A DNA stretch of 64,000 nucleotides, from assembly GCA_002429385.1 (NCBI GenBank), contig DIZL01000072.1, forward strand, positions 41,775 through 105,774, in the 5' to 3' direction. The notes beneath the pieces were generated by a model. That model did no database searches. It was given only the letters and a program-made list of their open reading frames with translations, and was not told the DNA's origin. A program made the position numbers and the translations under genes. Below are positions 34,866 to 43,845 of this stretch, piece after piece; the stretch's first letter is position 1, and each line of letters opens with the position of its first letter. The stretch is from Prolixibacteraceae bacterium UBA6029 (GTDB lineage Bacteria > Bacteroidota > Bacteroidia > Bacteroidales > Prolixibacteraceae).

Positions 34866-35426
34866 ATGACCAATGACCAGCAGATACTGGATAGTCTGAA
34901 AGATCCTTCGACAAAGGAACTTGCTTTCAGGCATCTGATTTCCACTTATAAGGAAAGGTTATACTGGCATATACGGAAAATTGTAATGAACCATGACGAT
35001 ACTGATGACGTTCTGCAAAACTCATTCATTAAAATCTGGAATGGAATTGATTCATTCCGGGGCGAATCGAGTTTGTTTACCTGGCTCTACCGCATCGCCA
35101 CCAACGAATCAATCACTTTTCTCAATCAGCGGAAACGTAAAATGATGTCAAGTCTGACCGATGAAAATGAGTACCTTATTGAGAACCTGGAAAGTGATAC
35201 CTATTTTGACGGAGATGAATGGCAAATGCTTCTACAGAAAGCCATTGCGATATTGCCCGAAAAACAACGACTGGTATTTAATATGAAATATTTTGATGAG
35301 ATCAAGTATGAGGAAATGTCAGAAATACTGGGAACATCAGTTGGAGCGCTGAAAGCTTCGTATCATCATGCAGTAAAAAAAGTGGAAGAATACGTTAAAT
35401 CGCACGAAACAAGGATAGATCCATAA
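34866..35426 (+). CDS. ECF-family RNA polymerase sigma factor
   Basis: 186 residues. Region 2 (~20-90) has 'DDTDDVLQNSFIKIWNGIDSFRGESSLFTWLYRIATNES' (blocks DDTDDVLQNSFIKIW and FTWLYRIATNE); region 4 (~125-180) has 'LPEKQRLVFNMKYFDEIKYEEMSEILGTSVGALKASYHHA' (blocks LPEKQRLVF and GTSVGALKASYHHA). It directs polymerase to a small regulon, often for envelope stress. The next two genes fit as its regulators: a single-TM protein and a Spy/CpxP-like periplasmic protein. A purine-rich 7-bp-type repeat lies just after the stop. Confidence 0.93.
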   Translation: MTNDQQILDSLKDPSTKELAFRHLISTYKERLYWHIRKIVMNHDDTDDVLQNSFIKIWNGIDSFRGESSLFTWLYRIATNESITFLNQRKRKMMSSLTDENEYLIENLESDTYFDGDEWQMLLQKAIAILPEKQRLVFNMKYFDEIKYEEMSEILGTSVGALKASYHHAVKKVEEYVKSHETRIDP

Positions 35427-35573
35427 TCAGGAAAAGGGAGAAGGGAAAAAGGAAAAGGGAAAAAAGTCAGTACGATAAGGAATGAATTTGATAAGTACAT
35501 TCATTTAAAATAAAAAGTTCAGGAAATTAAACTATTTGAAATTAAAGTTGTCAAAGCCATAGATTTAAAGATC

Positions 35574-36032
35574 ATGTACGAAGAAGAAAATATAGAACCA
35601 GAATTCATGAAACGGGATAAAACGAATCCGTTTCGAACACCAGATCGTTACTTCGATTCACTCGGGGACAGGATCATGGGAGAAATCAGACATCCTGCCA
35701 AAAGCAAAACGACTTCGACCAAAGTAATCAGATTGCTTAAACCTGTTTTAGGATTGGCAGCGAGCATTACTCTGGTCTATATATTAATATCCAACCCGAT
35801 CAACCATTTTCTGCTGAAAGGAACAATTAATTCTCAGGCAGATGTTACCACTGCTGTTTCATCGGACTATGATTCAACACTAAGTTTTTCATCAATTGAT
35901 GATAATACAATTATAAATGCAATTTCTTCAGATGAGATAAGCCCTGTTTCTCAAATTAATCCGGAAGATATGCTTGCCTATCTATCTTCCAGAATGAACG
36001 AAGTTGAAATTTATTCTGAAATTCAAAATTAA
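35574..36032 (+). CDS. Single-pass membrane protein, probable regulator of the ECF sigma factor
   Basis: 152 residues. Acidic N-terminus with 'NPFRTPDRYFDSLGDRIMGEI', common in Bacteroidota proteins that follow ECF sigma genes, then a TM helix (~58-78, VLGLAASITLVYILI) and an extracytoplasmic Ser/Asp-rich tail. This is the topology of an anti-sigma factor, but no zinc-binding ASD (HxxxCxxC) is present. It starts 147 bp after the sigma gene and ends 6 bp before the next gene. Confidence 0.6.
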   Translation: MYEEENIEPEFMKRDKTNPFRTPDRYFDSLGDRIMGEIRHPAKSKTTSTKVIRLLKPVLGLAASITLVYILISNPINHFLLKGTINSQADVTTAVSSDYDSTLSFSSIDDNTIINAISSDEISPVSQINPEDMLAYLSSRMNEVEIYSEIQN

Positions 36033-36038
36033 AAAGTC

Positions 36039-36497
36039 ATGAAGAAGTTATTCCTACTGGTCATTTTAATTGTTTTCTCCTTAGCAAACCTCATTGCTCA
36101 GGAAAAGAGAGAGATGAATGATGAAATGTTTGAGAAAATAAAAGCCGAAAAGATCTCATTTTTATCTGCCAAAATGAATCTTACTCCTTCCGAAGCACAA
36201 ACATTCTGGCCTGTTTACAATGAATTTGGAAAGAAGAAGTTTGAAATTCAGCGTGAGATCCACGAATTTGAACACATGCCCGATGAAAAATTTGCCAGTT
36301 TATCGGATGCTGAAGTGGAAAAGCTGACCGACAACTATATAAGTTCATTCGGGAAAGAGGCACAATTGCTAAAAGAATACAACACAATGTTCCTGAAAAT
36401 ATTGCCAAAGAAGAAAGTATTGACCTTGTACCGGACTGAAAATGAATTCAAGGGTCATCTGATCCGGGAATATCGAAAAGACAAAAAGAAAGATTAA
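36039..36497 (+). CDS. Spy/CpxP-like periplasmic protein of the ECF module
   Basis: 152 residues with a signal peptide (LFLLVILIVFSLANLIAQ). The mature part is helical and charged: 'MNLTPSEAQTFWPVYNEFGKKKFEIQREI' resembles the 'L(T/S)xxQ..xf' repeats of Spy/CpxP-type proteins and those annotated as sensors of ECF-type sigma factors in Flavobacteriia. Likely a periplasmic sensor or chaperone in the sigma pathway (inference). A bidirectional terminator follows. Confidence 0.65.
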   Translation: MKKLFLLVILIVFSLANLIAQEKREMNDEMFEKIKAEKISFLSAKMNLTPSEAQTFWPVYNEFGKKKFEIQREIHEFEHMPDEKFASLSDAEVEKLTDNYISSFGKEAQLLKEYNTMFLKILPKKKVLTLYRTENEFKGHLIREYRKDKKKD

Positions 36498-36502
36498 TAA
36501 AA

Positions 36503-36527
36503 AAGGCTGGTGATACAGCCTTTTTTT
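36503..36527. terminator. Bidirectional terminator
   Basis: GGCTG (36505-36509) and CAGCC (36516-36520) with A4 before and T7 after, between the convergent ECF module and the toxin gene. Confidence 0.8.
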
Positions 36528-36530
36528 GTG

Positions 36531-36797
36531 TTATGGAAAAACACGGTAAATATCTTTGCGATGAAGCACACGTGCAAACTCAACTATTGAATGTTCTATA
36601 TACACTCCAATTCGGTAATTCCCGATTTTAATACGGTAAGCATTTTTATAACCAGTCAGTTTTTTAAGGTTTATAATATCACGCAGCAAAAAAGCTTCTT
36701 CCACATTAATAATTGAATCCTTTATATCCTTTCGTACACTTTGTGATGGAATTCTGTCAAGATCCTTATAGAATTGCTTTAGGAATTCTGTTTTCAT
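36531..36797 (-). CDS. RelE/ParE-family toxin
   Basis: 88 residues. 'FLKQFYKDLDRIPSQSVRKDI', 'NLKKLTGYKNAYRIKIGNYRIGVYIEHSIVEFARVLHRKDIYRVFP' (blocks LKKLTGYKNAYRIKIGNYRI and VLHRKDIYRVFP) are the standard RelE pattern, with the Arg residues of the mRNA-cleaving type. Overlaps its antitoxin by 4 bp. Confidence 0.88.
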   Translation of the reverse strand: MKTEFLKQFYKDLDRIPSQSVRKDIKDSIINVEEAFLLRDIINLKKLTGYKNAYRIKIGNYRIGVYIEHSIVEFARVLHRKDIYRVFP

Positions 36798-36994
36798 TCC
36801 CGTTCCAGTTTACTCATCACCAGTTCTCTGGATACTTTCTCTGAACGATCAACTTTCAACATCAATTCACCCATTCCAATATCTTCCAACTCATCTTCGG
36901 TCAATATTTTAGATTGAATCCGCATCTTTTTTAACATCCCGGACAGAAGCGATAATTCTGCTTCATCTTTTATTTTGATCACCATTGTTTTCAT
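36794..36994 (-). CDS. Antitoxin of the RelE pair
   Basis: 66 residues, MKTMVIKIKDEAELSLLSGM at the start, 'ILTEDELEDIGMGELM' and a charged tail. The acidic 'EDELEDIG' segment is common in antitoxins paired with RelE in Bacteroidota. The start at 36994 is preceded by AAAGGAAAAG. First gene of the pair. Confidence 0.8.
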   Translation of the reverse strand: MKTMVIKIKDEAELSLLSGMLKKMRIQSKILTEDELEDIGMGELMLKVDRSEKVSRELVMSKLERE

Positions 36995-37121
36995 CTTTTC
37001 CTTTCTTTTTTTTGACCTTCAACAAATATAAGCATTTCACTATAAAAGCTTGACACTAAAAGATTAAAAAAGTTTCCATTGAGAAGAAGACCAAAATAAT
37101 TTCCTGCAATCAAAGCTGTTT

Positions 37122-38624
37122 TTATAATAATGAATATTTCCCCTTTTCGAGAAACTCAATGGTTTTATTGATCCCAACATACATCAGGGTATCTTCACTT
37201 ACAAATGAGACTTGCTTGCGGTAATCACTCCAGAAACCCTCCAGGTAATCCGATGTTCTTGCGGGACGCCTGAATTCCATGGCCTGAGCCGCATTGTAAA
37301 GCTCTATGGCCAGGATGCTGTAGATATTCGTTGCTACCTTCAGAGCTTTTGTGGCCGCATTTCCACCCATGCTTACATGGTCTTCCTGCTCGTTTGACGA
37401 TGGAATTGAATCAACTGAAGCAGGGGTACTTAGCTGTTTATTCTGACTAACAATTGAGGCTGCCGCATACTGTGGGATCATGAATCCTGAATTCAATCCC
37501 GGGTTGGCAACTAAAAACTCAGGAAGGTGCCTGTCGCCTGAAATCAACCGATAGGTGCGACGTTCAGAAATACTGCCTATTTCGGATAGAGCGATAGCCA
37601 AAAAATCGAGAGACAAAGCAAGTGGTTCACCATGAAAATTACCACCTGAAATTATCAGATCATCATCAGGGAACACAGTAGGATTATCGGTTACAGAGTT
37701 AATTTCGACTTCAACAACTCCAGCCACGTAACTTACAGCATCTCTCACGGCACCATGAACCTGGGGAATACAACGAAACGAATACGGATCCTGAACATGA
37801 TCCTTCTTCCGACTGATTAATTCGCTTCCCGCGAGTAATTTTCTGAAGTTGGCGGCAGTCTTGATTTGTCCTGAGTGAGGTCTTATTTCCTGAACCTGGG
37901 ACATAAAAGGCTCAATCAATCCATCAAAACTATCCATCGACAAAGCTCCGATAATATCGGCATAATCCAGCAGACGGAAAGCTTTCAGCAAAGTAAACAC
38001 AGCATGTGCGCTCATAAACTGAGTTCCGTTCAGCAAAGCCAATCCTTCCTTGGCCTGCAATTTAATAGGCTCCCACCCCATCTCCTTCAAAACATCGGAC
38101 GAAGCTTTCCTGATTCCATGATGATACACTTCGCCCATGCCGATTAATGGCAGAAAGAGCTTACCCAAAGGAGCAAGGTCTCCGCTCGCCCCAAGTGATC
38201 CCTGTTCACAAACTATTGATAGAATATCGTTATTGTATAAATCGAGAATACGCTGAACGGTTATTAACTGTACTGCGGAATTTCCCCTGGATAGCGCATG
38301 AGCCTTTAGCAATAGCATCAAACGAACAACATCCGAAGGAATCTCAGGTCCCAGATTGCAGGCATGTGAAATGACCAGGTTTTCCTGTAACTTGCTCAGG
38401 TCATCTTTTGACACTTCAATATTACATAAAGCCCCAAAGCCGGTATTAATTCCATACATCGGGCCATGAGTTTCGTTAATTTTACGGTCGAGGTAAGTTT
38501 TGCTCTTTTGGATTAAAGCAATCGATTCCTCCGATAATGAAAGCATCTTCCTGTGCTCCAGAATCTCTTCAATAATTGGGTAAGTAAGTTTTTCGGGTGA
38601 TATATAATGAATTTCTCTTTGCAT
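37122..38624 (-). CDS. hutH: Histidine ammonia-lyase
   Basis: 500 residues, full family length. The MIO cofactor triad Ala146-Ser147-Gly148 lies in GSLGASGDLAPLG; 'YGINTGFGAL' (~57-66) carries the catalytic Tyr; 'DNPTVFPDDDLIISGGNFHGEP' and 'SSNEQEDHVSMGGNAA' complete the active site. It converts histidine to trans-urocanate and ammonia in the cytosol. No hutU, hutI, hutG or ftcD gene is adjacent, so the rest of the pathway must lie elsewhere or the product serves another use. Related tyrosine/phenylalanine lyases share this fold, but 'SH' in 'ISHACN' favours His specificity. Confidence 0.9.
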   Translation of the reverse strand: MQREIHYISPEKLTYPIIEEILEHRKMLSLSEESIALIQKSKTYLDRKINETHGPMYGINTGFGALCNIEVSKDDLSKLQENLVISHACNLGPEIPSDVVRLMLLLKAHALSRGNSAVQLITVQRILDLYNNDILSIVCEQGSLGASGDLAPLGKLFLPLIGMGEVYHHGIRKASSDVLKEMGWEPIKLQAKEGLALLNGTQFMSAHAVFTLLKAFRLLDYADIIGALSMDSFDGLIEPFMSQVQEIRPHSGQIKTAANFRKLLAGSELISRKKDHVQDPYSFRCIPQVHGAVRDAVSYVAGVVEVEINSVTDNPTVFPDDDLIISGGNFHGEPLALSLDFLAIALSEIGSISERRTYRLISGDRHLPEFLVANPGLNSGFMIPQYAAASIVSQNKQLSTPASVDSIPSSNEQEDHVSMGGNAATKALKVATNIYSILAIELYNAAQAMEFRRPARTSDYLEGFWSDYRKQVSFVSEDTLMYVGINKTIEFLEKGKYSLL

Positions 38625-38955
38625 ACGATTTAGTTTTTGAATGAAAATGAAGTAATTTGAATATTGGATATTCTTTATTGGTTATTGGATATTCAATTTC
38701 CAACAACCAATATCCAATACTGAATATTCAGAAAAAAGGAATAAGAAAAGGATCAAAATCAGGGTAACACACGCTGGAAGCTTATCTATGACCTTACTTA
38801 CCTTGGTATGAATGGAAACCCGGAATCTGGCACTTAAAAATGGAAAGTAAGATTCAGGGACAACGAATGTCGCCCCCTCTGGATATTGAAAACCTATATT
38901 CTTTAAGCAAAACAATCATTCACTGAATTTTTGCTTGAAGTAACTCAAACCAATA
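38625..38955. other. 331-bp gap with an ATTGGATATT palindrome
   Basis: TTGGTTATTGGATATT and AACAACCAATATCCAAT form an imperfect hairpin at about 38678-38718, with another TATTGGATATTC copy just upstream. Nothing codes. The hairpin may end hisS transcripts on the minus strand, but lacks a clear T run. Confidence 0.4.
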
Positions 38956-40320
38956 TTATAAAGAAAGGATTTTTATCAGTTCTTCCGGGTCTACCAATTG
39001 TTGTTCGCCTGAAAGCATATTTTTGAGATTAATCTTCCCCTGGAGCAATTCATTTTCGCCTACGATGGCGACAAATGGGATTTTTTTATTGTTTGCCCAG
39101 GTCATTTGTTTGGCCATTTTACTCTTATCGGGAAAGATTTCAGCATTGATTCCTGCTTTGCGCACAGCTGCCAGAACCGGTAAACAAAAAGCCTCTTCAG
39201 CAGGGCCGAAATTCACAAACATCAGCCTGGTCGAATCAACTGTAGCCGATGGGAATAATTGCAATTGAGTCAGCACATCGTAAATGCGGTCGGCTCCAAA
39301 TGAAATACCCACCCCAGACACGCCAGGCATTCCAAAGATCCCGGTAAGATCATCGTACCTCCCACCACCGCAAATACTACCCATTGCAGCATCTTTAGCT
39401 TTTACTTCAAAAATGGCACCAGTGTAATAGTTCAATCCGCGTGCAAGCGTCAAATCAAGTTCAACTTCGGTATTTAAACTGAGCGAATCAAGATAAGCGA
39501 ACAAGGTTCTCACTTCGGAAATTCCCATCGACCCTATTTCTGAATGACCAATAGCTGTATTTAATTGAGCCAGTTTTTCAGAAACTGTACCCGACAAATG
39601 CAGAATTGGTTGAAGTTTTTCAACGGCAGACATTGGTATTCCTTTATCGAGCAATTCTTCATTCACTTTTTCCAATCCGATTTTGTCCAGCTTATCAATT
39701 GCAACTGTGATATCGATGATGCGGTCTTTTTCGCCAATCACTTCAGCGATTCCAGCCAGTATTTTGCGGTTATTTATTTTGACTACCGTATTAATCTTCA
39801 GTTTTGAGAAAACCTGATCAACAATTTGTACCAATTCCATTTCATTGAGAAGGGAGTCGCTCCCTACAATATCAACATCGCATTGATAAAATTCACGATA
39901 GCGACCTTTCTGTGGCCTATCGGCACGCCAAACAGGCTGAATTTGGTATCTTTTAAAAGGAAATGAAATGTCGTTACGGTATTGCACCACATAACGTGCA
40001 AAGGGCACCGTAAGATCGTAACGGAGACCTTTTTCGGAGATTTTATTTGTCAATCGGATACTATTGCGTTCCAGCAATTCCTGGTCTGAAGGAGCAGAGG
40101 CAAAATCACCGGAATTCAGGATTTTAAACAATAGTTTATCGCCTTCTTCTCCATATTTACCCATCAGAGTCGATAAGTTTTCCATTGCAGGAGTCTCAAT
40201 GGGTTGAAATCCATACAAACGGAAAATACTTCTAATTGTATCGAAGATATAATTCCGGTTGGTCATTTCTACCGGGGAAAAGTCGCGTGTTCCCTTTGGG
40301 ATTGAAGGTTTCTGTGCCAT
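38956..40320 (-). CDS. hisS: Histidyl-tRNA synthetase
   Basis: 454 residues from ATG 40320, where MAQKPSIPKGTRDFSP starts; an in-frame ATG 24 bp upstream lies outside the family and close to the -7 box. Class II motifs: motif 2 'PVWRADRPQKGRYREFYQCDVDIVG' (block FYQCDVDI), the histidine A/B motifs 'RGLNYYTGAIFE' and 'GGGRYDDL', motif 3 'GVGISFGADR', and an anticodon-binding C-terminal domain. It charges tRNA-His in the cytosol. Confidence 0.96.
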   Translation of the reverse strand: MAQKPSIPKGTRDFSPVEMTNRNYIFDTIRSIFRLYGFQPIETPAMENLSTLMGKYGEEGDKLLFKILNSGDFASAPSDQELLERNSIRLTNKISEKGLRYDLTVPFARYVVQYRNDISFPFKRYQIQPVWRADRPQKGRYREFYQCDVDIVGSDSLLNEMELVQIVDQVFSKLKINTVVKINNRKILAGIAEVIGEKDRIIDITVAIDKLDKIGLEKVNEELLDKGIPMSAVEKLQPILHLSGTVSEKLAQLNTAIGHSEIGSMGISEVRTLFAYLDSLSLNTEVELDLTLARGLNYYTGAIFEVKAKDAAMGSICGGGRYDDLTGIFGMPGVSGVGISFGADRIYDVLTQLQLFPSATVDSTRLMFVNFGPAEEAFCLPVLAAVRKAGINAEIFPDKSKMAKQMTWANNKKIPFVAIVGENELLQGKINLKNMLSGEQQLVDPEELIKILSL

Positions 40321-40341
40321 TTTGCTTATTTTCTGAAGGCG

Positions 40342-40349
40342 CAAAATTA
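40342..40349 (-). promoter_or_regulatory. Probable -7 box of hisS
   Basis: TAATTTTG on the minus strand, 21 bp before the hisS start; no clear -33 box. Confidence 0.35.
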
Positions 40350-40385
40350 AGGAAATTCGGGATAAACCGACTACAGAGAAAGCTT

Positions 40386-40862
40386 TTATCGCTTATAATA
40401 TAGGTCAGTTAGTTTTCTGAGGTATATATCACATTCCAAAGTCCCTTCATTTGGAGCCCAACTGGCAAAATTTTTATCAGAGAGAGGAAAATACGGTCCA
40501 TCTTTGACTTCGTACACAACCGAACCAGTTTCAAGAGCGATCAGGGTATGCCACGCGCCTACAGGAATTTCAACGGCATAGTTTCCTTTTTGCGTATCAA
40601 GCAAAACAAACTCAGTAGGATTTCCTGTATCATCAAAGAAAACCACTGCCAGACTTCCACGCAAAACGATAAAAACTTCCCGTTTGTCGGGATTTTCATG
40701 TTTATGAGGCTGTAGATATGTTCCCGGTTCCAAAGCGTTAAGCATCCGGTTGATTGGATCAGCCAAATCATCATGAAAGTTATGGTTTAACCTCATTCGC
40801 GGAATAGAGACTGCTTTCTGACTGAGTTCATTTAATAATTTGGGAGAGACAATTTTTTGCAT
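40386..40862 (-). CDS. WbuC-family cupin metalloprotein
   Basis: 158 residues. A cupin barrel with 'GTYLQPHKHENPDKREVFIVLRGSLAV' (metal-binding His-x-His and Glu) and 'VEIPVGAWHTLIAL' (third His), as in the WbuC family, whose genes often sit in O-antigen clusters; function unknown. Here no polysaccharide genes adjoin. It lies between ettA and hisS on the same strand. Confidence 0.85.
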   Translation of the reverse strand: MQKIVSPKLLNELSQKAVSIPRMRLNHNFHDDLADPINRMLNALEPGTYLQPHKHENPDKREVFIVLRGSLAVVFFDDTGNPTEFVLLDTQKGNYAVEIPVGAWHTLIALETGSVVYEVKDGPYFPLSDKNFASWAPNEGTLECDIYLRKLTDLYYKR

Positions 40863-40930
40863 GTATATGGGGATATAATAATTCCTGAATTTAAGAAAAA
40901 CTCAGGAATTAATTAATAAGATTAACAGAA

Positions 40931-40960
40931 AAGTCTGAAGTGATAACCACTTCGGACTTT
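40931..40960 (-). terminator. Terminator of ettA
   Basis: AAGTCCGAAGTGG and CACTTCAGACTT pair on the minus strand, followed by TTTC, ~25 bp after the ettA stop. Confidence 0.65.
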
Positions 40961-40983
40961 CAAAACTATTTTTCAGATTTGAA

Positions 40984-42672
40984 TTAATCTTTTACCAGCT
41001 TTTTATATTTGACACGTTGAGGTCCGGCATCCCCCATGCGCTTTTTTCTGTTTTCTTCGTAGTCAGTAAAACCGCCTTCGAAGAACACCACTTTCGAATC
41101 TCCTTCGAATGCCAGAATATGAGTGGCTATGCGGTCGAGGAACCAACGATCGTGCGAAATAACCACAGCACAACCGGCAAAGTTATCCAATCCTTCTTCA
41201 AGCGCCCGCAATGTATTAATGTCAATGTCGTTGGTTGGTTCATCCAGTAACAATACATTTCCTTCTTCTTTCAAGGCCAATGCCAGATGTAGCCTGTTCT
41301 TTTCACCACCGGAAAGGTATCCGCATTTCTTTTCCTGATCAGCACCTCCAAAATTGAAACGCGAAACATAAGCCCGTGCATTCAATTGCCTTCCGCCAAC
41401 TGAAATAAGGTCACTTCCTCCGGTTATAACCTGGTATACGGTTTTCTCCGGATCAATTGCTTTGTGAGTTTGATCGACATAGGCAAGTTTAACTGTTTCG
41501 CCAACTTCAAATGTTCCTTTGTCAGCTTGTTCCAAACCCATAATTAGCTTAAACAAGGTAGTTTTACCTGCCCCATTTGGTCCGATAACACCAACTATAC
41601 CATTTGGTGGCAATACAAAGTTAAGGTCTTCAAACAACAGGCGGTCGCCGTAACCTTTGGCCACTTCAGTTGCTGAAATAACCCTTTCACCCAACCTCGG
41701 ACCATTCGGAATAAAGATTTCCAATTTTTCTTCCTTCTGTTTAACATCTTCGTTGATCAATCGGTCGTAAGCTCCCAGGCGGGCTTTTGATTTTGCCTGA
41801 CGGGCTTTGGGAGCCATTCTTATCCAGTCAAGCTCCCGTTCAAGTGATTTACGTCGTTTTGAGGCCACTTTCTCTTCCTGCTCCATCCGTTTGGATTTTT
41901 GCTCCAGCCATGAAGTATAGTTACCTTTCCAGGGAATACCTTCACCACGATCCAGTTCAAGAATCCATCCGGCCACATTGTCCAGAAAATAACGGTCGTG
42001 AGTAATACAAATCACAGTTCCCTTGTATTGCTGGAGGTGCATTTCGAGCCACTGAATAGATTCGGCATCCAAATGGTTAGTTGGCTCATCAAGCAACAGA
42101 ATATCAGGCTCCTTTAAAAGTAAACGGCATAAAGCGACCCTACGACGTTCACCTCCTGACAGTTCGCCGACAGGCTGGTCATCAGGTGGACATTGTAATG
42201 CGTCCATTGCACGTTCTAATTTGGCATCGAGGTTCCAGGCGTCAAAGTGGTCGATCTTATCCTGAAGAATTGCCTGCTCAGCAATCATTTTATCCATCAG
42301 ATCGGGATTTTCATAAACTTCAGGATCACCAAATTTAAGATTGATATCTTCAAAAGCTTTCAGGACATCAACAATCTCCTGAGCTCCTTCCTGAACAATC
42401 TCTTTTACTGTCTTAGATTCATCCAACTGTGGGTCCTGTTCAAGGTAACCAACAGTATATCCAGGTGAAAAAACGACATCGCCCAGAAAGGAACTTTCAG
42501 TCCCTGCAATTATTTTTAGCAATGTTGATTTTCCTGAACCATTTAATCCAATGATTCCAATTTTCGCTCCAAGGAAAAAAGATAATGAAATATCTTTCAA
42601 AACTTGTTTTTGTGGTGGGTAGGTTTTATTCACCCGATACATCGAGAAGATTATCTTTTTATCGTCGGCCAT
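40984..42672 (-). CDS. ettA: Energy-dependent translational throttle protein EttA (ABC-F)
   Basis: 562 residues. Two ABC modules without membrane helices: Walker A 'GLNGSGKST' (~42-50) and 'GPNGAGKTT', signatures 'LSGGERRRVAL' and 'LSGGEKNRLHL', Walker B 'LLLDEPTNHLD' and 'LLLDEPTNDID'. The N-terminal 'MYRVNKTYPPQKQVLKDISL' and full length fit EttA rather than Uup or YheS. It binds the ribosomal E site and gates the first peptide bond according to ATP/ADP. A TACCTTTG -7-type box is at 42700-42707. Confidence 0.93.
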   Translation of the reverse strand: MADDKKIIFSMYRVNKTYPPQKQVLKDISLSFFLGAKIGIIGLNGSGKSTLLKIIAGTESSFLGDVVFSPGYTVGYLEQDPQLDESKTVKEIVQEGAQEIVDVLKAFEDINLKFGDPEVYENPDLMDKMIAEQAILQDKIDHFDAWNLDAKLERAMDALQCPPDDQPVGELSGGERRRVALCRLLLKEPDILLLDEPTNHLDAESIQWLEMHLQQYKGTVICITHDRYFLDNVAGWILELDRGEGIPWKGNYTSWLEQKSKRMEQEEKVASKRRKSLERELDWIRMAPKARQAKSKARLGAYDRLINEDVKQKEEKLEIFIPNGPRLGERVISATEVAKGYGDRLLFEDLNFVLPPNGIVGVIGPNGAGKTTLFKLIMGLEQADKGTFEVGETVKLAYVDQTHKAIDPEKTVYQVITGGSDLISVGGRQLNARAYVSRFNFGGADQEKKCGYLSGGEKNRLHLALALKEEGNVLLLDEPTNDIDINTLRALEEGLDNFAGCAVVISHDRWFLDRIATHILAFEGDSKVVFFEGGFTDYEENRKKRMGDAGPQRVKYKKLVKD

Positions 42673-42816
42673 ATTTATACATTTTTAAGGGATTTATATC
42701 AAAGGTACCAGTTCAATTATCCAAATGAGGATTTGAGTTATCAAAAATAGTTCTTTTTAATTACCTAATTCATTACTTTTAACCTTAAGAAATAAAGTCA
42801 TTCAAAATAAGCAAAA

Positions 42817-43197
42817 GTGAAACTATTAATAGTTGATGATAATCCTATAAATCAGAAATTCCTTTTCTACTCTCTCAAAAAATATTATGAGATAGAAACT
42901 GCTAATAACGGTCAGGAAGCGGTTAAGGTTCTTGAAGAGAAATATTTTGATGTCGTCTTAATGGATTTATCTATGCCTATAATGGATGGTGCTGATGCCA
43001 CTCTACAAATACGTGAATCGTTAAGCTTTAGGAATAAGCATATTCCAATCATTTTTGTTACCACCAATGACTTCGAACATGATCGGGTTCGATGTATCGA
43101 AAATGGAGGTGATGCTTATTTGATAAAGCCAATAGATGTAGATGAATTATTATCTACAATTATCTTTCATATCGATCAGAAGCAAGAAATGTTTTAA
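42817..43197 (+). CDS. Stand-alone CheY-like receiver protein
   Basis: 126 residues from a GTG start at 42817. Receiver fold with Asp7/Asp8, phosphoacceptor Asp50 in 'YFDVVLMDLSMPIMDG', Thr82 and Lys104-Pro105. No output domain, so it must act on a partner protein. No kinase gene is adjacent; the PAS kinase at 6366 is far away. Confidence 0.9.
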   Translation: MKLLIVDDNPINQKFLFYSLKKYYEIETANNGQEAVKVLEEKYFDVVLMDLSMPIMDGADATLQIRESLSFRNKHIPIIFVTTNDFEHDRVRCIENGGDAYLIKPIDVDELLSTIIFHIDQKQEMF

Positions 43198-43263
43198 TTT
43201 AATGCGAAATATAAATACCATCAAAATCCCAATTCTACTGGTTATTGAAATTCAAAAAAGGGT

Positions 43264-43297
43264 AAAAAAAAAGGCTGATGAATAATCAGCCTTTTTT
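43264..43297. terminator. Bidirectional terminator at the end of the ribosomal cluster
   Basis: GGCTGAT (43273-43279) and ATCAGCC (43285-43291) with an A-rich run before and T6 after. It separates the receiver gene from rplQ and ends the ribosomal operon on the minus strand. Confidence 0.85.
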
Positions 43298-43313
43298 AAT
43301 ATTTAAATTCTCT

Positions 43314-43838
43314 TTATTCTTCAGTCTTTTCTTCAGGAGCTGCAACTTCCGCCTGAACAACCTTTGTTTTAGGTGCTGCGACTTTAGAGGCACCAGTTTT
43401 TGGTGCTTCAACTTTCTTCTTACCTCCACGACGTGAACGAACTGGTTTTGCCTTGCTGTCTTTATCAACCAACATGTTTTCGTTGTAATCAACTAACTCA
43501 ATGAAACACATTTCTGCGTTATCACCAAGCCTGTTTCCCGTTTTAAGAATCCGGGTATAACCTCCCGGACGATCAGCAACTTTTTCCGCAATGTCTCTGA
43601 ATAACATCGCAACAGCTGTTTTGCTTTTCAAGTATTCAAATACGATTCTTCGTGAATGGGTCGAATCGTCTTTCGCCTTGGTAATAAGTGGCTCAACATA
43701 TATTCTTAAAGCTTTAGCTTTGGCTAAAGTTGTTGTAATACGTTTGTGAAAAATCAATGAATTGGCCATATTTGACAACATTGCTTTCCGATGAGCGCTT
43801 GTTCTTCCTAAATGGTTGAATTTTTTATTATGTCTCAT
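43314..43838 (-). CDS. rplQ: 50S ribosomal protein L17
   Basis: 174 residues: the L17 core (MRHNKKFNHLGRTSAHRKAM ... GYTRILKTGNRLGDNAEMCFIELVD) of ~120 residues plus a ~50-residue Lys/Ala/Pro-rich C-terminal tail (e.g. EAPKTGASKVAAPKTKVV) typical of Bacteroidota. Last gene of the cluster, 8 bp after rpoA. Confidence 0.97.
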   Translation of the reverse strand: MRHNKKFNHLGRTSAHRKAMLSNMANSLIFHKRITTTLAKAKALRIYVEPLITKAKDDSTHSRRIVFEYLKSKTAVAMLFRDIAEKVADRPGGYTRILKTGNRLGDNAEMCFIELVDYNENMLVDKDSKAKPVRSRRGGKKKVEAPKTGASKVAAPKTKVVQAEVAAPEEKTEE

Positions 43839-43845
43839 TTTTTAC

